From: JBBRHQ01 sp963738305
Lineage (GTDB): Bacteria; Actinomycetota; Thermoleophilia; Solirubrobacterales; 70-9
Length of the DNA: 64,000 nucleotides
Assembly: GCA_963738305.1 (NCBI GenBank)
Contig: CAVTVU010000003.1
Location: forward strand, 124,001-188,000
Direction of reading: 5' to 3'
Position 1 is the stretch's first letter. Every line of letters starts with the position of its first letter. Shown here piece by piece: positions 61,498-64,000 of this stretch. Made by a program: the position numbers and the translations under genes. The notes beneath the pieces were generated by a model. The model was not told the origin of the DNA and made no database searches. It saw only the letters and a program-made list of their open reading frames with translations.

Positions 61498-61522
61498 GGA
61501 AAACTGGCCCAAATCGTGGCGC
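61498..61522 (+). repeat. Diverged att flank motif (copy 5)
   Basis: GGAAAACTGGCCCAAATCGTGGCGC resembles GAAAACTGGCGCAATTCGAGGCGC of flank copy 1 with a few differences. It lies between the CMD-like and arsJ genes, and may mark the outermost border of the repeat-bearing region. Confidence 0.45.
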
Positions 61523-61652
61523 ACACCGGGCGTGTTGCTGGGGCGGAACGCGATCCATCCTCGTTGGCGGGGAGATCGATCGAGGCCATCTTCCGACGAC
61601 GAGGTCTCGATGGGGTTTGCGTCGCCCGAGCGGGTGGCCCGACGGCTTCCGT

Positions 61653-62942
61653 CTAGGCTGTCTGCGATACCCGCGCTGGTCCGGTGCTCCTCGCGACCTC
61701 GGTCGGCAAGAGAAGGGAGCACAGGCCGGCTGCGAGGAGGAACCCGGTCGATACCCAAAGGCACGCGGTAAGTCCGTGCCATTGATAGAGCAGCCCTGAG
61801 AGGACCGTGCCGGCGAGGCGCCCGAAGGCGTTGGCCATGTAGTAGAAGCCCACGTTCATAGCCACCTTGTCGTTATCGGCATAGGCGAGGATGAGGTAGG
61901 AGTGAACCGCGGAGTTCATCGCAAAAGCCGCCCCGAACGGGATGAGCCCGGCGATGATCGCGAGCGTCGGGTCAACGCCTGTGTTAAGAGCGGCGGCCAT
62001 CGCGGCGGGGAATAGCGCCGCACCGAGCGCCAGCCACACGGCGGTCCTTCCGTCGGGCTCGCCGCCGGCGCCGCGGCCTCGGCGGCGCACGAAGCGCGGT
62101 GCTACGGCCTGGACCGCGCCGTAGCCGATCACCCAAACGGCGAGGAGGGTCCCGACCTGCCAGAAGGTCCAGCCCAGCTCGGCGTAGAGGAAGAACGGCA
62201 GGGCGACGACGAACCACACGTCGCGGGCGGCGAACAGGAAGATGCGCGCGGCCGCGAGGACGTTAACGGCGCGGTTGTTGGAGAACATGTGCTTGAACTT
62301 CGCCTTCCGGTCCGGGCGCCCGAGGTGGCCGCGAATCGAGGTGGAGGTCACAACGAGAGCGATGAGCACGAGTGCCGCGAGCGCCAGCACGGCGCTCTGA
62401 AACCCGAAAAGCGTGAGCAGCAGGCCGCCGAGGAAGAAGCCAACTCCCTTCAGGGCGTTCTTTGAGCCAGTCAGGATCGCAACCCAGCGGTACAGCGAGG
62501 ATTGGTCGTCCTCGGGCACGACCAGCTTGACGGCGCTCTTGGAGCTCATCTTGTTGAGATCCTTGGCGACGCCCGACAGTGCTTGGGAGACCATGACGTA
62601 AGGGACCACGAGCAGCGACGGGGGGGCCAAGCCGAGCATGCAAAGCGCCGTGACCTGGATCGCCAGGCCCATGAAGAGCGTGACCTTCAAGCCGAGCCGG
62701 GCCGCGAGCCAGCCCCCGACCAGGTTCGTGACTATGCCTGCGATCTCGTAAAAGACGAACAGAGAGGCAACCTGAAGCGGCGTGTAGCCGAGCTGGTCGA
62801 AATAGAAGAGGACCAGCGTCCGGATCGCCCCATCGACGAGAGTGTCGGTCCAGTATGCACCCGTCACGAGCACGTAGTTCCGCATGTCGCGGCGCCGCGG
62901 TCGTGCGGTACCTGCAGCGGCGGCTTCAGTGCTGTTAGCCAT
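61653..62942 (-). CDS. arsJ: ArsJ organoarsenical efflux permease (MFS)
   Basis: 429 residues from ATG 62942 with ~12 membrane segments. Start RNYVLVTGAYWTDTLVDGAIRTLVLFYFDQLGYTPLQVASLFVFYEIAGIVTNLVGGWLAARLG is the ArsJ signature. It exports 1-arseno-3-phosphoglycerate, made from arsenate by the adjacent GAPDH; outside, this breaks down to arsenate. The ATG overlaps the GAPDH stop by 8 bp, so the pair is translationally coupled. No stop, frameshift or missing segment. Confidence 0.93.
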   Translation of the reverse strand: MANSTEAAAAGTARPRRRDMRNYVLVTGAYWTDTLVDGAIRTLVLFYFDQLGYTPLQVASLFVFYEIAGIVTNLVGGWLAARLGLKVTLFMGLAIQVTALCMLGLAPPSLLVVPYVMVSQALSGVAKDLNKMSSKSAVKLVVPEDDQSSLYRWVAILTGSKNALKGVGFFLGGLLLTLFGFQSAVLALAALVLIALVVTSTSIRGHLGRPDRKAKFKHMFSNNRAVNVLAAARIFLFAARDVWFVVALPFFLYAELGWTFWQVGTLLAVWVIGYGAVQAVAPRFVRRRGRGAGGEPDGRTAVWLALGAALFPAAMAAALNTGVDPTLAIIAGLIPFGAAFAMNSAVHSYLILAYADNDKVAMNVGFYYMANAFGRLAGTVLSGLLYQWHGLTACLWVSTGFLLAAGLCSLLLPTEVARSTGPARVSQTA

Positions 62943-63990
62943 CCGCCACCTTGTCGGAGCCAACCGTGCGCTCGGCTTCGCGGAGGCTCCTCGCGACTGT
63001 ACGCGCAAGCTCAACAAGGCGGTTCGCGTAGCCCCACTCGTTGTCGTACCACGCGAGGATCTTCACCTGGGTTGCGTCGGTGACCATCGTCGAGGGGCCG
63101 TCGACGATCCCCGAGCGCGGGTCGTCTTTGAAGTCGACCGAGACCAGCGGCCGTCGCTCGTATCCGAGGATCCCAGCCAGCGGCCCTTCCGCGGCGGTTT
63201 CCAGCAGGCCGTTGACCTCGTCGTTCGTCGTCGGGCGGGCGACCTCGAACACACAGTCCGTGAGCGAGGCGTTGAGCATCGGCACGCGCACCGCGAGGCC
63301 GTTGAGCTTGCCCTCGAGCTCCGGGAAGATCAGCCCGATCGCAGTCGCCGACCCGGTAGTGGTGGGGATCAGCGAGGCGCTCGCTGCGCGCGCCCTGCGC
63401 AGGTCCTTGTGCGGGGAATCGATCACCGTCTGCGTGTTGGTCATGTCGTGAAGGGTCGTGATCTGCCCGTGCCGGATGCCGAGTCCCTCGTGGATCACCT
63501 TCACGACCGGTGCCAGGCAATTGGTCGTGCACGAGGCCGCGGTGATCAGGTCGTGGTGGACGGGGTCGTAGAGATGGTCGTTGACCCCGACGACGACGTT
63601 GAGTGCCCCAGCCTCCTTGACCGGCGCCGCGACGATCGCCTTCCTTGCGCCCTGCTCGAAGTACGGTTCGAGCGCCTCGCGGGTGCGGAACCTGCCCGTG
63701 CACTCGAGGACGACATCGACGCCGAGCTCGCCCCACGCCACGTCGCCCGGCTCAGCGGCCGAGGTGTAGCCGAGGCTGGTGCCATCGATCTCCAGCGACT
63801 TGCCGTTGCCCCGCGTGCCGCGTTCCCAGCGACCGTGGATTGAGTCGAAGGTCAGCAGATGGGCGGCAGCCTCGGCGTCGCCCTTGAGTTCGTTGACGTG
63901 GACAAACTCAAGCTCGGGCCAGTCCCATGCGGCGCGAAGCGCCAGGCGGCCCATCCGCCCGAATCCGTTGATCCCGATCCTCGTGGCCAC
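62935..63990 (-). CDS. gapdh (ars): ArsJ-associated glyceraldehyde-3-phosphate dehydrogenase
   Basis: 351 residues from GTG 63990. Rossmann start RIGINGFGRMGRLALRA; catalytic Cys154 in ASCTTNCLAP and His181 in TLHDMTNTQ; end WYDNEWGYANRLVELARTVA. In the ArsJ pathway it oxidises glyceraldehyde 3-phosphate using arsenate in place of phosphate, giving unstable 1-arseno-3-phosphoglycerate for export. A glycolytic copy would normally lie with pgk/tpi; here neither is present and arsJ overlaps it, which argues for the arsenic role. Confidence 0.93.
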   Translation of the reverse strand: MATRIGINGFGRMGRLALRAAWDWPELEFVHVNELKGDAEAAAHLLTFDSIHGRWERGTRGNGKSLEIDGTSLGYTSAAEPGDVAWGELGVDVVLECTGRFRTREALEPYFEQGARKAIVAAPVKEAGALNVVVGVNDHLYDPVHHDLITAASCTTNCLAPVVKVIHEGLGIRHGQITTLHDMTNTQTVIDSPHKDLRRARAASASLIPTTTGSATAIGLIFPELEGKLNGLAVRVPMLNASLTDCVFEVARPTTNDEVNGLLETAAEGPLAGILGYERRPLVSVDFKDDPRSGIVDGPSTMVTDATQVKILAWYDNEWGYANRLVELARTVARSLREAERTVGSDKVADG

Positions 63991-64000
63991 GTCGAGACGC

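Overview
The window is high-GC DNA (mostly G or C at codon third positions), with many GTG starts and 4-bp start/stop overlaps. Together with zwf-GH15, cydAB, delta-60 repeat proteins, an AbiEi/DUF559 protein, fatty-acid desaturase with its own reductase, and ArsJ-GAPDH, this suggests a soil actinobacterium, most plausibly of the Thermoleophilia/Solirubrobacterales type. That placement is inference; no rRNA or marker gene is present to fix it. At least seven otherwise intact genes (gnd, the polyamine-type binding protein, tal, pgi, a HAD phosphatase, a carboxymuconolactone-decarboxylase-like gene, istB) are broken by single-base indels with full homology continuing in another frame. This pattern is more typical of a long-read or metagenomic assembly than of biology.

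Region 1 (1-38.9 kb) is a stable metabolic core. It holds the oxidative pentose phosphate pathway (gnd-pgl; zwf further on), the non-oxidative branch (rpiA divergent from tkt-tal-pgi), and a spermidine/putrescine-type ABC operon headed by its own TetR regulator, convergent to a nitrilase-superfamily amidase. A tightly overlapped chain zwf - GH15 glucosidase/trehalase - GMC oxidoreductase - type II NADH dehydrogenase links glucose release and oxidation to the quinone pool. Cytochrome bd oxidase (cydAB) lies just downstream, beyond a DUF389 membrane protein. Then come a large polytopic envelope protein, a 1445-residue kinase/AAA/TPR/adenylate-cyclase signalling protein, two tandem secreted delta-60 proteins, an MBL hydrolase, a universal stress protein, a secreted subtilase, tadA and tRNA-Ser(GGA).

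Region 2 (about 40-61.5 kb) is an accessory island anchored at tRNA-Ser(CGA). The 3' part of that tRNA recurs as an exact 68-bp copy at 43.03 kb, as a variant at 50.56 kb, and as degenerate scraps near 58.0 and 60.1 kb. Each larger copy is preceded by a related flank of about 75 bp. Inside are two truncated tyrosine integrases, a decayed IS21 element, an almost perfectly duplicated mazEF/pemK toxin-antitoxin module (613 bp, one mismatch seen), an HtrA fragment, a RusA-like fragment, an internally deleted AraC gene and several secreted or lipoprotein genes. I read this as serial site-specific integration (a tandem att array) followed by decay. Useful cargo has stayed: a Na+/H+ antiporter, an aldo/keto reductase, a DesT-like regulated desaturase operon, and NTF2-like proteins.

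Region 3 (61.6-64 kb) is the arsenate detoxification pair GAPDH-ArsJ, transcribed leftward into the window; its regulator would lie beyond 64 kb.
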